DNA of 36,545 nucleotides. Origin: JACPAP01 sp035287045. Lineage in GTDB: Bacteria > Gemmatimonadota > Gemmatimonadetes > Gemmatimonadales > GWC2-71-9. Shown here piece after piece: positions 15,455 to 22,829 of this stretch. The stretch is taken from contig DATECF010000288.1 of the NCBI GenBank assembly GCA_035287045.1, positions 1 to 36,545 of the forward strand, given 5' to 3'. The notes below the pieces were generated by a model. The model searched no databases. It saw only the letters and a program-made list of their open reading frames with translations, and had not been told where the DNA came from. The position numbers and the translations under genes were made by a program. Within the stretch, counting starts at the first letter, position 1, and the number at the start of each line of letters is the position of its first letter.

Positions 15455-16999
15455 TCAGTCCAATCCGTACTCCTTGATCTTCCGGTACAGCGTGCGTTCC
15501 CCGATGCCCAGCCGCTCGGCGGCGCGCCGGCGGTTGCCGCTGGTTTCCTTGAGCGCCGCCTCGATGGCGGCGCGCTCGACCTCGCTCATCTTCATGCCCG
15601 GCCGGTACACCACGGCGAGATCGTCCACCACCCGCGCCGCGTCGCGCCGCACGGTTCCCGCGTCGTCCACCGCGGTCCCCGAGACCACGTCGGCATACTC
15701 GGGCGGCCGGGACACGTCAATCACCTCGACCCGCTGCGGCGTATCCTCGATGCGCCGCCGCAGGTCTTCCATCTGGAGCTTGAGCTCCACCAGGCTGTGG
15801 AAGATGAACTCCAGCTCGTGGCCGTGCACGTCCGGCGTGGTGCCCGGCATCCGCATGGGCAACAGCCGGGTGCCGGCCTCCCGCACGTCGCTGGGGATGT
15901 CGCTGGGCCGGATCTCGCGCCCCGGGGCCAACACCACCATGGACTCGATCAGGTTCCGGAGCTGGCGCACGTTTCCGGGCCAGTGCGCGTCCACCAGGAT
16001 CTGCATGGCCTCGGGCGAGAGCCCGGGGAATGCCCGGCCGTGCTCTTTGGAGAGCGCCCGGACAAAGCGCTTGATCAGCAGGGGAATGTCCGAGCGGCGC
16101 TCTCTGAGCGGGGGGAGGTAGATGGCAAGCACGTTCAGCCGGTAGAACAGATCGTCGCGGAACTGGCCCAGCGCCACCGCTTCCTTGAGCGGGCGGTTGG
16201 TGGCCGCGATCACCCGCACGTCCACCCGGATGGGCTCGGTGCCGCCCACGCGGAAAAACGACCGGGTCTCCAGGACCCGGAGCAGCTTGACCTGCGTGGC
16301 GGGCGGCATGTCGCCCACTTCGTCCAGGAACAACGTGCCTTCGTCGGCCAGCTCGAAGCGACCCAGCCGCCGCTCGGCGGCGCCTGTGAAGGACCCCTTC
16401 TCGTGACCGAACAGCTCGGACTCGAGCAGGGTCTCAGGCAAGGCCGAGCAGTTGACCGCGATGAAGGCCTGGGGGTGGCGTGGCGAGAGGTGGTGCATGG
16501 CCTGCGCCACCAGCTCCTTGCCGGTGCCCGACTCGCCCTCGATCAGCACCGTGCTGGTCACCGGGGCCATCTGCTCGATCTTGACCAGCACCTCCTGGAT
16601 GGCCGGGCTCTCGCCGATGATCCCGGTCCGCTCCTGGAGCCGGCGCCGCTCGATGAGCCGGCGCGCGGCGGCCACGACGTCGCCGGGATCCACCGGCTTC
16701 ACCATCCACCCGGTGAGCCCCAGGCGGTGTGCCAGGCCGCGCGGATCGCCGGCGGCGGCCTCCACCAGCCCTAAGGTCGAGACCGAGCTGTCCCGGGCCA
16801 CGCCCAGCAATTCGAGCGCCGTGGCCTCCTGCAACGCGCCGGTCAACACCAGGAGGTCCGGCTCGCTCTTCTGCAGCACGCCCACCGCGTCGTCCAGCGA
16901 GGACACCATGCTGGTCCGGAAGGCGCTCTGCTCGAACGCGGCGTTGGCCCGCACCGCGGTTTCGAGGTCGTCCATGGTGATGAGTACGCGATCCGTCAC
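15455..16999 (-). CDS. Sigma-54-dependent transcriptional activator with degenerate receiver domain
   Basis: A 514-residue NtrC-type activator. Residues 1-117 form a receiver-like domain (RVLITMDDLE start, GWMVKPVDPGDVVAAAR end with the conserved Lys101), but the phospho-acceptor Asp is replaced by Thr53 (PDLLVLTGAL), so it is probably not phosphorylated. Residues 125-365 are the AAA+ domain: Walker A GESGTGKE (155-162), the sigma-54 loop GSFTGA (202-207, Ser for the usual Ala), Walker B LFLDEVGD and arginine finger region FRDDLFYRL. A linker with a coiled-coil-like stretch (about 405-430) leads to a Fis-type helix-turn-helix at the end (NRRRAAERLGIGERTLYRKI). The GTG start at 16999 lies in the first unit of the octamer repeat. 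No histidine kinase gene is adjacent. Targets unknown. Confidence 0.92.
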   Translation of the reverse strand: MTDRVLITMDDLETAVRANAAFEQSAFRTSMVSSLDDAVGVLQKSEPDLLVLTGALQEATALELLGVARDSSVSTLGLVEAAAGDPRGLAHRLGLTGWMVKPVDPGDVVAAARRLIERRRLQERTGIIGESPAIQEVLVKIEQMAPVTSTVLIEGESGTGKELVAQAMHHLSPRHPQAFIAVNCSALPETLLESELFGHEKGSFTGAAERRLGRFELADEGTLFLDEVGDMPPATQVKLLRVLETRSFFRVGGTEPIRVDVRVIAATNRPLKEAVALGQFRDDLFYRLNVLAIYLPPLRERRSDIPLLIKRFVRALSKEHGRAFPGLSPEAMQILVDAHWPGNVRQLRNLIESMVVLAPGREIRPSDIPSDVREAGTRLLPMRMPGTTPDVHGHELEFIFHSLVELKLQMEDLRRRIEDTPQRVEVIDVSRPPEYADVVSGTAVDDAGTVRRDAARVVDDLAVVYRPGMKMSEVERAAIEAALKETSGNRRRAAERLGIGERTLYRKIKEYGLD

Positions 17000-17054
17000 T
17001 ATCCGCCCATCCGCTGTATCCGCCTATCCGTCCATCCGCCTATCCGCCCATCGG
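16991..17054. repeat. Octamer tandem repeat (TATCCGCC type) between regulator and mog genes
   Basis: Seven imperfect units of about 8 bp (CTATCCGC, CCATCCGC, TGTATCCGC, CTATCCGT, CCATCCGC, CTATCCGC, CCATCGGC). On the minus strand they read GCGGATAG/GCGGATGG. The array fills the whole gap from the mog stop (17057) to the GTG start of the regulator (16999). The same unit recurs at 22786-22829 and 29737-29790. Confidence 0.85.
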
Positions 17055-17056
17055 CT

Positions 17057-17611
17057 CTACGCGTGATCCGTGGGGGCTTCGGTGAGCAGTTGCACCGCAT
17101 GCTCCACCAAGGGCTCCAACACCGCCAGCCCGTCCTTCACGCCGCCGGTGCTTCCCGGCAGGTTCACGATCAAGGCGTTCGCCCGCACGCCGGCAAGCCC
17201 CCGGGACAGCGCCGCGCGCGGGACCTTCTCCCGGCTGGCGGCGCGGATCGCTTCCGCGATGCCCGGGGCCTCACGTTCCAGCACGGCCCGCGTGGCTTCC
17301 GGCGTCACGTCGCGCGGCGCCAGCCCGGTCCCGCCGGTGGTGAGAATCAGGTCCGCCACCCCGTCGTCCGCCCAGCGCAGCAGGATGCCGGCGATGCGGT
17401 CGCTCTCGTCCGGCACCATCTCCCGCGCGGTGACGGTGAACTGGCGCTTCTTGGCCCAGGCGACGATGGCGTCGCCCGAGGTATCCTCGCGTTCCCCCGC
17501 GGCGCCGAGGTCGGAGACCGTGAGCACGGCCACGCGAACGGGAGTGGAGGGCCGAGCGGCGCGCCGCCCGGTCGGCTTCTCACGTCTCACTTCTAACGTC
17601 TCACGTCTCAC
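17057..17611 (-). CDS. MogA/MoaB family molybdenum cofactor protein
   Basis: About 155-184 residues. The core from VRVAVLTVSDLGA through DTSGDAIVAW, DLILTTGGTGLAPRDVTPEA, EAPGIAEAIR and ALIVNLPGSTGGVKDGLAVL is the MogA/MoaB fold that adenylylates molybdopterin before Mo insertion. The TTGGTG and NLPGS motifs of the MPT-binding site are intact. The start is uncertain: the most upstream GTG (17611) lies inside the heptamer repeat and gives a repetitive head, a second GTG lies at 17590, and a third just before the core. The family is expected to begin close to the core, so the repeat-coded head may be untranslated. No other molybdenum cofactor gene is in the window. Confidence 0.88.
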   Translation of the reverse strand: MRRETLEVRREKPTGRRAARPSTPVRVAVLTVSDLGAAGEREDTSGDAIVAWAKKRQFTVTAREMVPDESDRIAGILLRWADDGVADLILTTGGTGLAPRDVTPEATRAVLEREAPGIAEAIRAASREKVPRAALSRGLAGVRANALIVNLPGSTGGVKDGLAVLEPLVEHAVQLLTEAPTDHA

Positions 17612-17638
17612 GCTTCTTGCGTCTCACGTCTCACTTTC
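17578..17638. repeat. Heptamer tandem repeat (TCACGTC type) between mog and gcvT
   Basis: About eight units of 7 bp (TCACGTC, TCACTTC, TAACGTC, TCACGTC, TCACGCT, TCTTGCGTC, TCACGTC, TCACTTT). On the minus strand they read GTGAGAC, giving a GTG and a TGA in each unit. The TGA stop of gcvT (17631-17633) lies in the first unit and the possible starts of the mog gene in later ones. Confidence 0.85.
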
Positions 17639-18740
17639 TCTTAACGCTCCCCCGGTAGAACGGCAGCTTGACCACTTCCGCCTCCACCTTCTTGCCGCGG
17701 CAGTCAATCAGGAACCTGGTCCCGGGCTCCACCGAATGGGTGGGCAGATAGGTGGTGCCGATGGCGTGCTTGAGCGTGGGGCTGAAACCGCCGCTCCGCA
17801 CGATGTCCACCTTCCGCTCGCCCAGGTAGGTGTCATAACCGTGGCGCGGAATGACGCCTTTCTCGAGGGGGCGGAAGCCCACCAGCTTCCGGGTGACACC
17901 CTTGGCTTTCACCTGCTCCAGGGGCGGCCGGCCGACGAACGGCGCGCCCTTGTTCAGCTTGACGATCCAACCCACGCCCGCCTCGTACGGGTTGGTGGTG
18001 TCGTCAATGTCGTTGCCGTACAGCGGCATGCCCGCCTCCAGCCGCAGGGAATCGCGCGCGCCCAGTCCGATGGGCGCCCCGCGCCCCTGCCCCACCACCG
18101 CGTGCCACATCACCTCCGCCTGTTTGGGCCGGAAGTAGATCTCGAAGCCGTCCTCGCCGGTATAGCCAGTACGCGAGACGAAGCAGTCGGTCCCCGCCAC
18201 CTGGCCCACGTCGAAATGGTAGTAGCCCATCCCGGTGAGGTTGAGCCTGGTGAGGGACTGCATCAGCCCCTCGGACTTGGGGCCCTGCACGGCGAGCAGC
18301 GCCACATCGTCCGAGATGTTCTTCAGCCGAACGTTGATGCCGCCCTTCCGATCCACGATGTGCTTCCAGTCCTTCTCGCAATTCGACGCGTTGACCACCA
18401 TCATGATCTTGTCGTCGAACCGGTAGACCAGGCAGTCGTCGACGAAGGTGCCGTCCTCGGTGAGGATGGCCGAGTACTGAACCTGGCCTTCGGTGAGGGC
18501 GCCCACGTCGTTGCAGGTGACCCGGTTGACGAAGGCGTTCCGGTCCGGACCGGTGATCTCGAACTCCCCCATGTGGGTCACGTCGAACACGCCGATCTCG
18601 GTGCGGACGATCTCGTGCTCCCGGTTGATCCCCGTGGGGTACTGCACCGGCATCTCGAAGCCCGCGAAGGGCACCATCTTGGCGCCCAGCGAGACGTGCA
18701 TGTCGTAGAACGGCGTGCGCTTCAGTCCGGTGGTACTCAT
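17631..18740 (-). CDS. gcvT: Glycine cleavage system aminomethyltransferase (T protein)
   Basis: A 369-residue cytoplasmic enzyme, the usual bacterial length. It transfers the methylene group from the aminomethyl-lipoyl H protein to tetrahydrofolate, releasing ammonia. Family motifs: LKRTPFYDMHVSLGAKMVPF, FAGFEMPVQYP, GVFDVTHMGEFEITGPD (with the catalytic-region Asp), ALLAVQGP, FVSRTGYTGEDGFEIY, GLGARDSLRLEAGMPLYGND and the closing IGTTYLP. The ATG follows GGAAGAG. The gene is 10 bp after argF on the same strand. The gcvH and gcvP genes are not in this window. The stop codon lies in the heptamer repeat. Confidence 0.96.
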   Translation of the reverse strand: MSTTGLKRTPFYDMHVSLGAKMVPFAGFEMPVQYPTGINREHEIVRTEIGVFDVTHMGEFEITGPDRNAFVNRVTCNDVGALTEGQVQYSAILTEDGTFVDDCLVYRFDDKIMMVVNASNCEKDWKHIVDRKGGINVRLKNISDDVALLAVQGPKSEGLMQSLTRLNLTGMGYYHFDVGQVAGTDCFVSRTGYTGEDGFEIYFRPKQAEVMWHAVVGQGRGAPIGLGARDSLRLEAGMPLYGNDIDDTTNPYEAGVGWIVKLNKGAPFVGRPPLEQVKAKGVTRKLVGFRPLEKGVIPRHGYDTYLGERKVDIVRSGGFSPTLKHAIGTTYLPTHSVEPGTRFLIDCRGKKVEAEVVKLPFYRGSVKRK

Positions 18741-18750
18741 GCTCTTCCTT

Positions 18751-19650
18751 TCATCCCATGAGCGTGGCCAACAACGCCTTCTGAACGTGCAGGCGGTTCT
18801 CCGCCTGGTCGAACACCCGCGACTGCGGCCCTTCGATCACCTCGTCGGTCACCTCTTCGCCGCGGTGCGCCGGCAGACAATGCAGGAACACGACGCCCGG
18901 CGCCGCGAGGCCCATCAAATCGCGGTCAACGGTATAGCCATTGAAGGCCAGCACCCGCGCCTCGGTCTCACCTTCCTGGCCCATCGAGGCCCACACGTCG
19001 GTGTTCACCACGTGGGCGCCTCGCACCGCGTCCTCGGGCTCCTCGGTGATGGTCACCGCGGCGTGGCGCTTGGCCTGCTCGAAGATCTCGTGGTTGGGCT
19101 CGTAGCCTTCCGGACAGGCCAGGCGGAGCTCGAAGCCCAACACTTGCGCCGCGTGGAGCCAGGAATTGGCCATGTTGTTCCCGTCACCCACCCAGGCCAC
19201 CACCTTCCCGTCCCATCCACCCAGCGCTTCGCGGACGGTGAACAGGTCGGCCAGCACCTGGCAGGGATGCTGCAGGTCCGTGAGCCCGTTGATCACCGGC
19301 ACCGTGGCGTAGCGCGCCAGCTCCTCCACGTCCGCGTGCGCGAACGTCCGGATCATGATGCCGTCCACGTAGCGCGAGAGGACCCGCGCCGTGTCCTTGA
19401 TAGGCTCGCCTCGGCCCAGCTGGATGTCGCGCGCCGAGAGGAACAGGGCGTGTCCGCCGAGCTGGCGGGTCCCCACCTCGAACGACACCCGGGTCCGGGT
19501 ACTGCTCTTGGCGAAGACCATGGCCAGCACCTTGCCCGCCAGCGGCTGCTGCCGGTACTTGCCGGCCTTCATCTTCGCGGCGAGGTCGAACAGCGCTGCG
19601 ATCTCGGCGGCGGAGAGATCGGTGATGGCGAGGAAGTCTCGTTTCGGCAT
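18751..19650 (-). CDS. argF: Ornithine carbamoyltransferase
   Basis: A 299-residue enzyme of arginine synthesis (carbamoyl phosphate + ornithine to citrulline). The carbamoyl-phosphate loop STRTR (residues 50-54), HPCQ (128-131) and the ornithine-side HCLPAHRGEEV (from 257) are all present, as is the DVWASMGQE loop that separates ornithine from acetylornithine enzymes. The ATG at 19650 has GAGGG 5 bp upstream. gcvT follows after 10 bp. A promoter should lie in the gap to the divergent gene at 19788. Confidence 0.95.
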   Translation of the reverse strand: MPKRDFLAITDLSAAEIAALFDLAAKMKAGKYRQQPLAGKVLAMVFAKSSTRTRVSFEVGTRQLGGHALFLSARDIQLGRGEPIKDTARVLSRYVDGIMIRTFAHADVEELARYATVPVINGLTDLQHPCQVLADLFTVREALGGWDGKVVAWVGDGNNMANSWLHAAQVLGFELRLACPEGYEPNHEIFEQAKRHAAVTITEEPEDAVRGAHVVNTDVWASMGQEGETEARVLAFNGYTVDRDLMGLAAPGVVFLHCLPAHRGEEVTDEVIEGPQSRVFDQAENRLHVQKALLATLMG

Positions 19651-19721
19651 ACCCTCGAGCCCAGGCAGGTCAAAATGACAGGCGGCGAGGGGGATAGTAC
19701 CTCGCGGCTGCCGCGCTGTAA

Positions 19722-19736
19722 AGCGGGACCGTCCCG
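19722..19736. promoter_or_regulatory. Inverted repeat in the argF / plug-protein divergent gap
   Basis: GCGGGAC-C-GTCCCGC is a perfect 7-bp inverted repeat with a one-base centre, in the gap between two genes transcribed away from each other. That position suits an operator better than a terminator. No ARG-box-like sequence recognised. Confidence 0.35.
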
Positions 19737-19787
19737 CATTGCGCTTGGCGGTGAGCGCCGTACGTTGCTGTTAGGCCGACGCTGGGA

Positions 19788-20609
19788 ATGTCCATGAGGA
19801 TTACACCGGGCGCGCTCGCGCTCCTCGCCGTCTGCATCCTGCTTCCCGCTGGCTCCTCGGTGACGCATGGCCAGATGGTCAGGGGCACGGTGGCGGATTC
19901 GGCGACCTCAATGCTGCTCCCGGGATGCTGGGCCGCGCTCCTGAATCGCGATGGTCAAGTGGTAGACCGAGTATTGACCGACAGCGCCGGGCAGTTCGTG
20001 CTGACCGCCCCCAGGGCGGGGCTTCACACGGTTCGGTTCGAACGGCTCGGGTACCGGATCATTCGGTCTGAGCCGTTCCCGCTGGACGCCGGTTCAGAGA
20101 TCAGATTGTCGGTCTTCCTACCGCCCGGGGCTGTGGGGCTGGAGGCGGTGACCGTGACGGCGGCGCCGGACGCTGCGGCACGCCACCTCGAGCGGGTCGG
20201 CTATTTCGAGCGCCGGGGCACGGGCCAGGGCGTCTTCCTGGACGGCCCCGAGCTGGAGGAGCGCCGGCAGCGGGCGCGCGATTTCGCCGACGTGCTCCGG
20301 GCCATTCCCGGCGTGTCGCAAGTGGCGCTGGGTGGCGGCTCCAGCCTGAACACCCGCGCCTTTCGACTCCGGGGAATGGACTCCATGGCGCGCTCCTGCC
20401 GCATGCCGCTGGTCTATCTCGACGGCATGCTGGTGGCTGCCAATGATCCCGGCGCGTCCTGGGACGCTCTGGTACGGGAGCTGAACTCGGTGGTGTACCC
20501 CGAGCACCTGCTCGCGATCGAAGTGTATCGCGGCCCCTCGGAGGTGCCCAGCGCTTACGGCGGCGCCGACAGTGGCTGCGGCGTGATCCTCATCTGGACC
20601 CGACGCTAA
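19788..20609 (+). CDS. Exported protein with carboxypeptidase-regulatory-like domain and TonB plug domain, no barrel
   Basis: A 273-residue exported protein. Signal peptide (about 1-29, ending THGQ). A CarboxypepD_reg-like beta-sandwich (about 30-120; VRGTVADSATSMLLPGCWAA, TDSAGQFVLTAPRAGLHTVR, ERLGYRIIRSEPFPL) is followed by a TonB-plug-like region (about 165-273; FADVLRAIPGVS, AFRLRGMDSM, PLVYLDGMLV, EHLLAIEVYRGPSEVP, YGGADSGCGVILIWTR). The 22-strand barrel of a TonB receptor is absent, although the frame ends cleanly. Such plug-only proteins are frequent in Gemmatimonadota. The role is unknown. The ATG at 19794 has a better-spaced GGGA and may be the true start. Convergent with the gene at 20665. 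Confidence 0.82.
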   Translation: MSMRITPGALALLAVCILLPAGSSVTHGQMVRGTVADSATSMLLPGCWAALLNRDGQVVDRVLTDSAGQFVLTAPRAGLHTVRFERLGYRIIRSEPFPLDAGSEIRLSVFLPPGAVGLEAVTVTAAPDAAARHLERVGYFERRGTGQGVFLDGPELEERRQRARDFADVLRAIPGVSQVALGGGSSLNTRAFRLRGMDSMARSCRMPLVYLDGMLVAANDPGASWDALVRELNSVVYPEHLLAIEVYRGPSEVPSAYGGADSGCGVILIWTRR

Positions 20610-20610
20610 G

Positions 20611-20660
20611 GGAACCTCGCTGGAGGATATCCTTTCGCAGGTCCTCGTCGTTCCGGATCC
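20611..20660 (-). pseudogene. Fragment repeating the 3' end of hslU
   Basis: On the minus strand this reads RNDEDLRKDILQRGS, against NDEDLRKYIL-stop at the end of intact hslU (21252). About 43 of 50 bases match 21240-21290. The stop codon TAG has become CAG and Tyr has become Asp. The fragment lies just after the stop of the unknown gene 20665-21231, so that gene is flanked by two direct copies. Confidence 0.75.
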
Positions 20661-20664
20661 CGCG

Positions 20665-21231
20665 TCAAGGCGATGACGGGTCCAGGATCTCGCGGACTCG
20701 TGCTGCCTCTCCCGGAGCGGCCGCCGCAACCAGCTCGCTGACCACGGCCTGCCAGGATTTCTCCAGCCACGCCAGATCCGCCGGGGTAAGGCCGGGCGCT
20801 CCCGGTTCCGGGAGCCGCGCGCGGATGCGCCCACCCGGCCCCAGAAGCAGCGGCTCCAGGTCGGCGACGGCCCGGCCCGTGACCAGGTGGACGCGCGACG
20901 CGAAAAAGGCTCGGCCTTCGGCGGTGGCGAGGGAGGCCGCTTTGGCGGCCGACACGGCGGTCACGTCCGGCGTCGGCAGGCCGAGTCGAGTGTAGGGCAG
21001 CGCCCAATTCTCGGGCGTGAAGGGGCCGTGTGGGTTTTCCGCCCAGGCCCAGGCATGCAGCACCGCGATTCGGAGACCGGAGCCGTCGCGCCCCTGCTTG
21101 GGATGGTGCACGCTCAGCACCGCTTCTTCCGACAGATCACCATTATGGAAGTGCCAGGCGTCGGCGCCGGCGGGCTCCGCCGGCGGCTGGGACCCGGGTT
21201 GGAGCGGCAGGACCCCCGTTTGCTTCCCCAC
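20665..21231 (-). CDS. Conserved-looking protein of unknown function behind hslU
   Basis: About 188 residues from a GTG at 21231; no ATG exists between hslU and the coding stretch, so the start is uncertain. The sequence has ordered coding character: ADAWHFHNGDLSEEAVLSVH, RIAVLHAWAWAENPHGPFTP, ENWALPYTRLGLPTPDV, then a helical region AVSAAKAASLATAEGRAFFA, and a C-terminal helix (LEKSWQAVVSELVAAAA). No membrane segment or signal peptide. I do not recognise a family. It occupies the place held by codY in the comparable Bacillus cluster but shows no winged-helix or GAF pattern. Flanked by duplicated hslU ends (20611-20660 and 21240-21290), so it may be an insertion. Confidence 0.55.
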   Translation of the reverse strand: MGKQTGVLPLQPGSQPPAEPAGADAWHFHNGDLSEEAVLSVHHPKQGRDGSGLRIAVLHAWAWAENPHGPFTPENWALPYTRLGLPTPDVTAVSAAKAASLATAEGRAFFASRVHLVTGRAVADLEPLLLGPGGRIRARLPEPGAPGLTPADLAWLEKSWQAVVSELVAAAAPGEAARVREILDPSSP

Positions 21232-21251
21232 TAGACGCCAGGGAACCCGCG

Positions 21252-22778
21252 CTAGAGGATATACTTCCGCAGGTCCTCGTCGTTCACGATCCGCATCAGC
21301 CGCTCGCGCACCTCGACTTCGTCGAACACCCACTTTTTTTGCTTCGTGTCGGGCAGATCGAACAGCAGGTCCTCCAGCAGCGACGTCATGACCGTGTGGA
21401 GCCGCCGGGCGCCGATGTTCTCCATGCGCTCGTTCAAGAGCCCGGCGATGCGGGCGATTTCCTCGATGCCGTCTTTGGTGAACGTGAGCTCCGCGCCGTC
21501 GGCCGCGCACAGCGCCGCGTACTGCTTGGTGAGCGCGTTCTCGGGCTCGGTCATGATGCGGACGAAGTCGTCCTTGGACAGCGAGCTCAGCTCCACCCGG
21601 ATGGGAAAGCGGCCCTGGAGCTCCGGGATCAGGTCGGAGGGCTTGGAGACGTGGAACGCGCCGGCCGCGACGAACAGGATGTGGTCGGTGCGCACGTAGC
21701 CGTAGCGCGTCTGGACGGTTGAGCCTTCGACGATGGGCAGGAGATCGCGCTGCACGCCCTCGCGGGAGACGTCCGGACCCACGGTGCCGCGCTCGCCGGC
21801 GATCTTGTCAATCTCGTCCACGAAGATGATGCCATGGTTCTCCACCCGGTCCAGCGCTTCATTCACCACGTCGTCCATGTCCACCAGCTTGCGCAGCTCC
21901 TCGTCAATCAGGATGCGCCGCGCCTCGGGAAGCCGCACCTGGCGCCGCTTCTTCCGCTTGGGCAGCATCTCCTGGAGCATTTCCATGAAGTTGACGTCGG
22001 CGCCCTCCATGCCCTGCGGGGGCTGCATGTAGTCGAGCAGCGGGAAGCTCTGCTGGGACACCTCGACTTCCACTTCGCGATCCTCGAGCTTGCCGTCCTT
22101 GAGCAGCTGGCGAAGCTTCTCGCGGGTGCGGCGTTGACGCTCTGCTTCGGCCGGCGGGGCCGGAGGGGCCGGAGTGGCCGCAGAGGACTCCGGCCTGGCT
22201 TCTCCCTTGGATGACACAACGAACAGACCGCGCTGAGGCGTGGCAGCTCCTTCTGCCGCCCCTGCCGCCCCTCCGGCCTCTCCGGCCAGCGGTGTGGTCG
22301 GGAGGAGGAGGTCGAGCAGCCGGTCCTCGGCCCGGGCCTCGGCGGTGGGGTAGACCTCGTCCTCCCGCTCGCCCCGCACCATGTTGATCGCCGAGTCCGC
22401 CAGCTCGCGGATCATGGACTCGACGTCGCGACCCACGTACCCCACTTCGGTGAACTTGGACGCTTCGACCTTGATGAACGGTGCTCCGGCCAGGCGCGCC
22501 AGCCGGCGGGCGATCTCGGTTTTGCCGACGCCCGTGGGCCCGATCATGATGATGTTGTTGGGGAGGATCTCGTCGCGGATGTCCTCCGGCGCCTGGGAGC
22601 GCCGCCAGCGGTTCCGCACCGCGATCGCGACCGCCTTCTTGGCGGCCTGCTGCCCTACGATGTAGCGATCCAGCTCGGCCACGATCTGCCTGGGCGGCAG
22701 CTCCTCGAGCCACGGGAGCGGCTCGGGACCCTTGTCCACGGCCTGGCGTTTCTCGTCTATGCTCTGTGGTTCCGTCAT
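21252..22778 (-). CDS. hslU: ATP-dependent protease ATPase subunit HslU (ClpY)
   Basis: A 508-residue AAA+ unfoldase that feeds substrates to HslV. PRQIVAELDRYIVGQQAAKK opens the family; Walker A is GPTGVGKT (80-87), followed by EASKFTEVGYVGRDVESMIR; Walker B is IIFVDEIDKIA; sensor region GAFHVSKPSDLIPELQGRFP; the C-terminal DLRKYIL is the tail that docks into HslV. The I domain (about 110-245) carries an extra low-complexity insert (about 165-212, Gly/Ala then Pro/Ala rich), which explains the length above the usual 440-465. Ends 42 bp from hslV across an octamer repeat. The C-terminal coding end is duplicated at 20611-20660. Confidence 0.96.
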   Translation of the reverse strand: MTEPQSIDEKRQAVDKGPEPLPWLEELPPRQIVAELDRYIVGQQAAKKAVAIAVRNRWRRSQAPEDIRDEILPNNIIMIGPTGVGKTEIARRLARLAGAPFIKVEASKFTEVGYVGRDVESMIRELADSAINMVRGEREDEVYPTAEARAEDRLLDLLLPTTPLAGEAGGAAGAAEGAATPQRGLFVVSSKGEARPESSAATPAPPAPPAEAERQRRTREKLRQLLKDGKLEDREVEVEVSQQSFPLLDYMQPPQGMEGADVNFMEMLQEMLPKRKKRRQVRLPEARRILIDEELRKLVDMDDVVNEALDRVENHGIIFVDEIDKIAGERGTVGPDVSREGVQRDLLPIVEGSTVQTRYGYVRTDHILFVAAGAFHVSKPSDLIPELQGRFPIRVELSSLSKDDFVRIMTEPENALTKQYAALCAADGAELTFTKDGIEEIARIAGLLNERMENIGARRLHTVMTSLLEDLLFDLPDTKQKKWVFDEVEVRERLMRIVNDEDLRKYIL

Positions 22779-22785
22779 ACTCCCA

Positions 22786-22829
22786 CGTCCGCCTGTCCGT
22801 CTTGTCCGGCCGTCCGCCGGTCTATCCGC
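22786..22829. repeat. Octamer tandem repeat between hslU and hslV
   Basis: Units CGTCCGC, CTGTCCGT, CTTGTCCGG, CCGTCCGC, TCTATCCGC. On the minus strand GGCGGATAG supplies the last two Gly codons and the TAG stop of hslV (22822-22824). The unit is the same as that at 16991-17054. Confidence 0.8.

Noticed and set aside
14046..16121. Long plus-strand open frame of 691 codons opposite the decarboxylase, Uma2 and sigma-54 genes
   Set aside because: It is the antisense of well-supported genes, is rich in Arg/Pro/His/Ser as expected for GC-rich shadow frames, and has no recognisable domain.
17070..18761. Plus-strand open frame of 563 codons opposite mog and gcvT
   Set aside because: Shadow of two well-recognised genes; composition is typical of antisense GC-rich sequence.
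19770..19776. GTTAGGC before the plug-protein gene, resembling an attC right core
   Set aside because: No RYYYAAC partner or pairing arm in the preceding 150 bp, and the gene is flanked by core genes.
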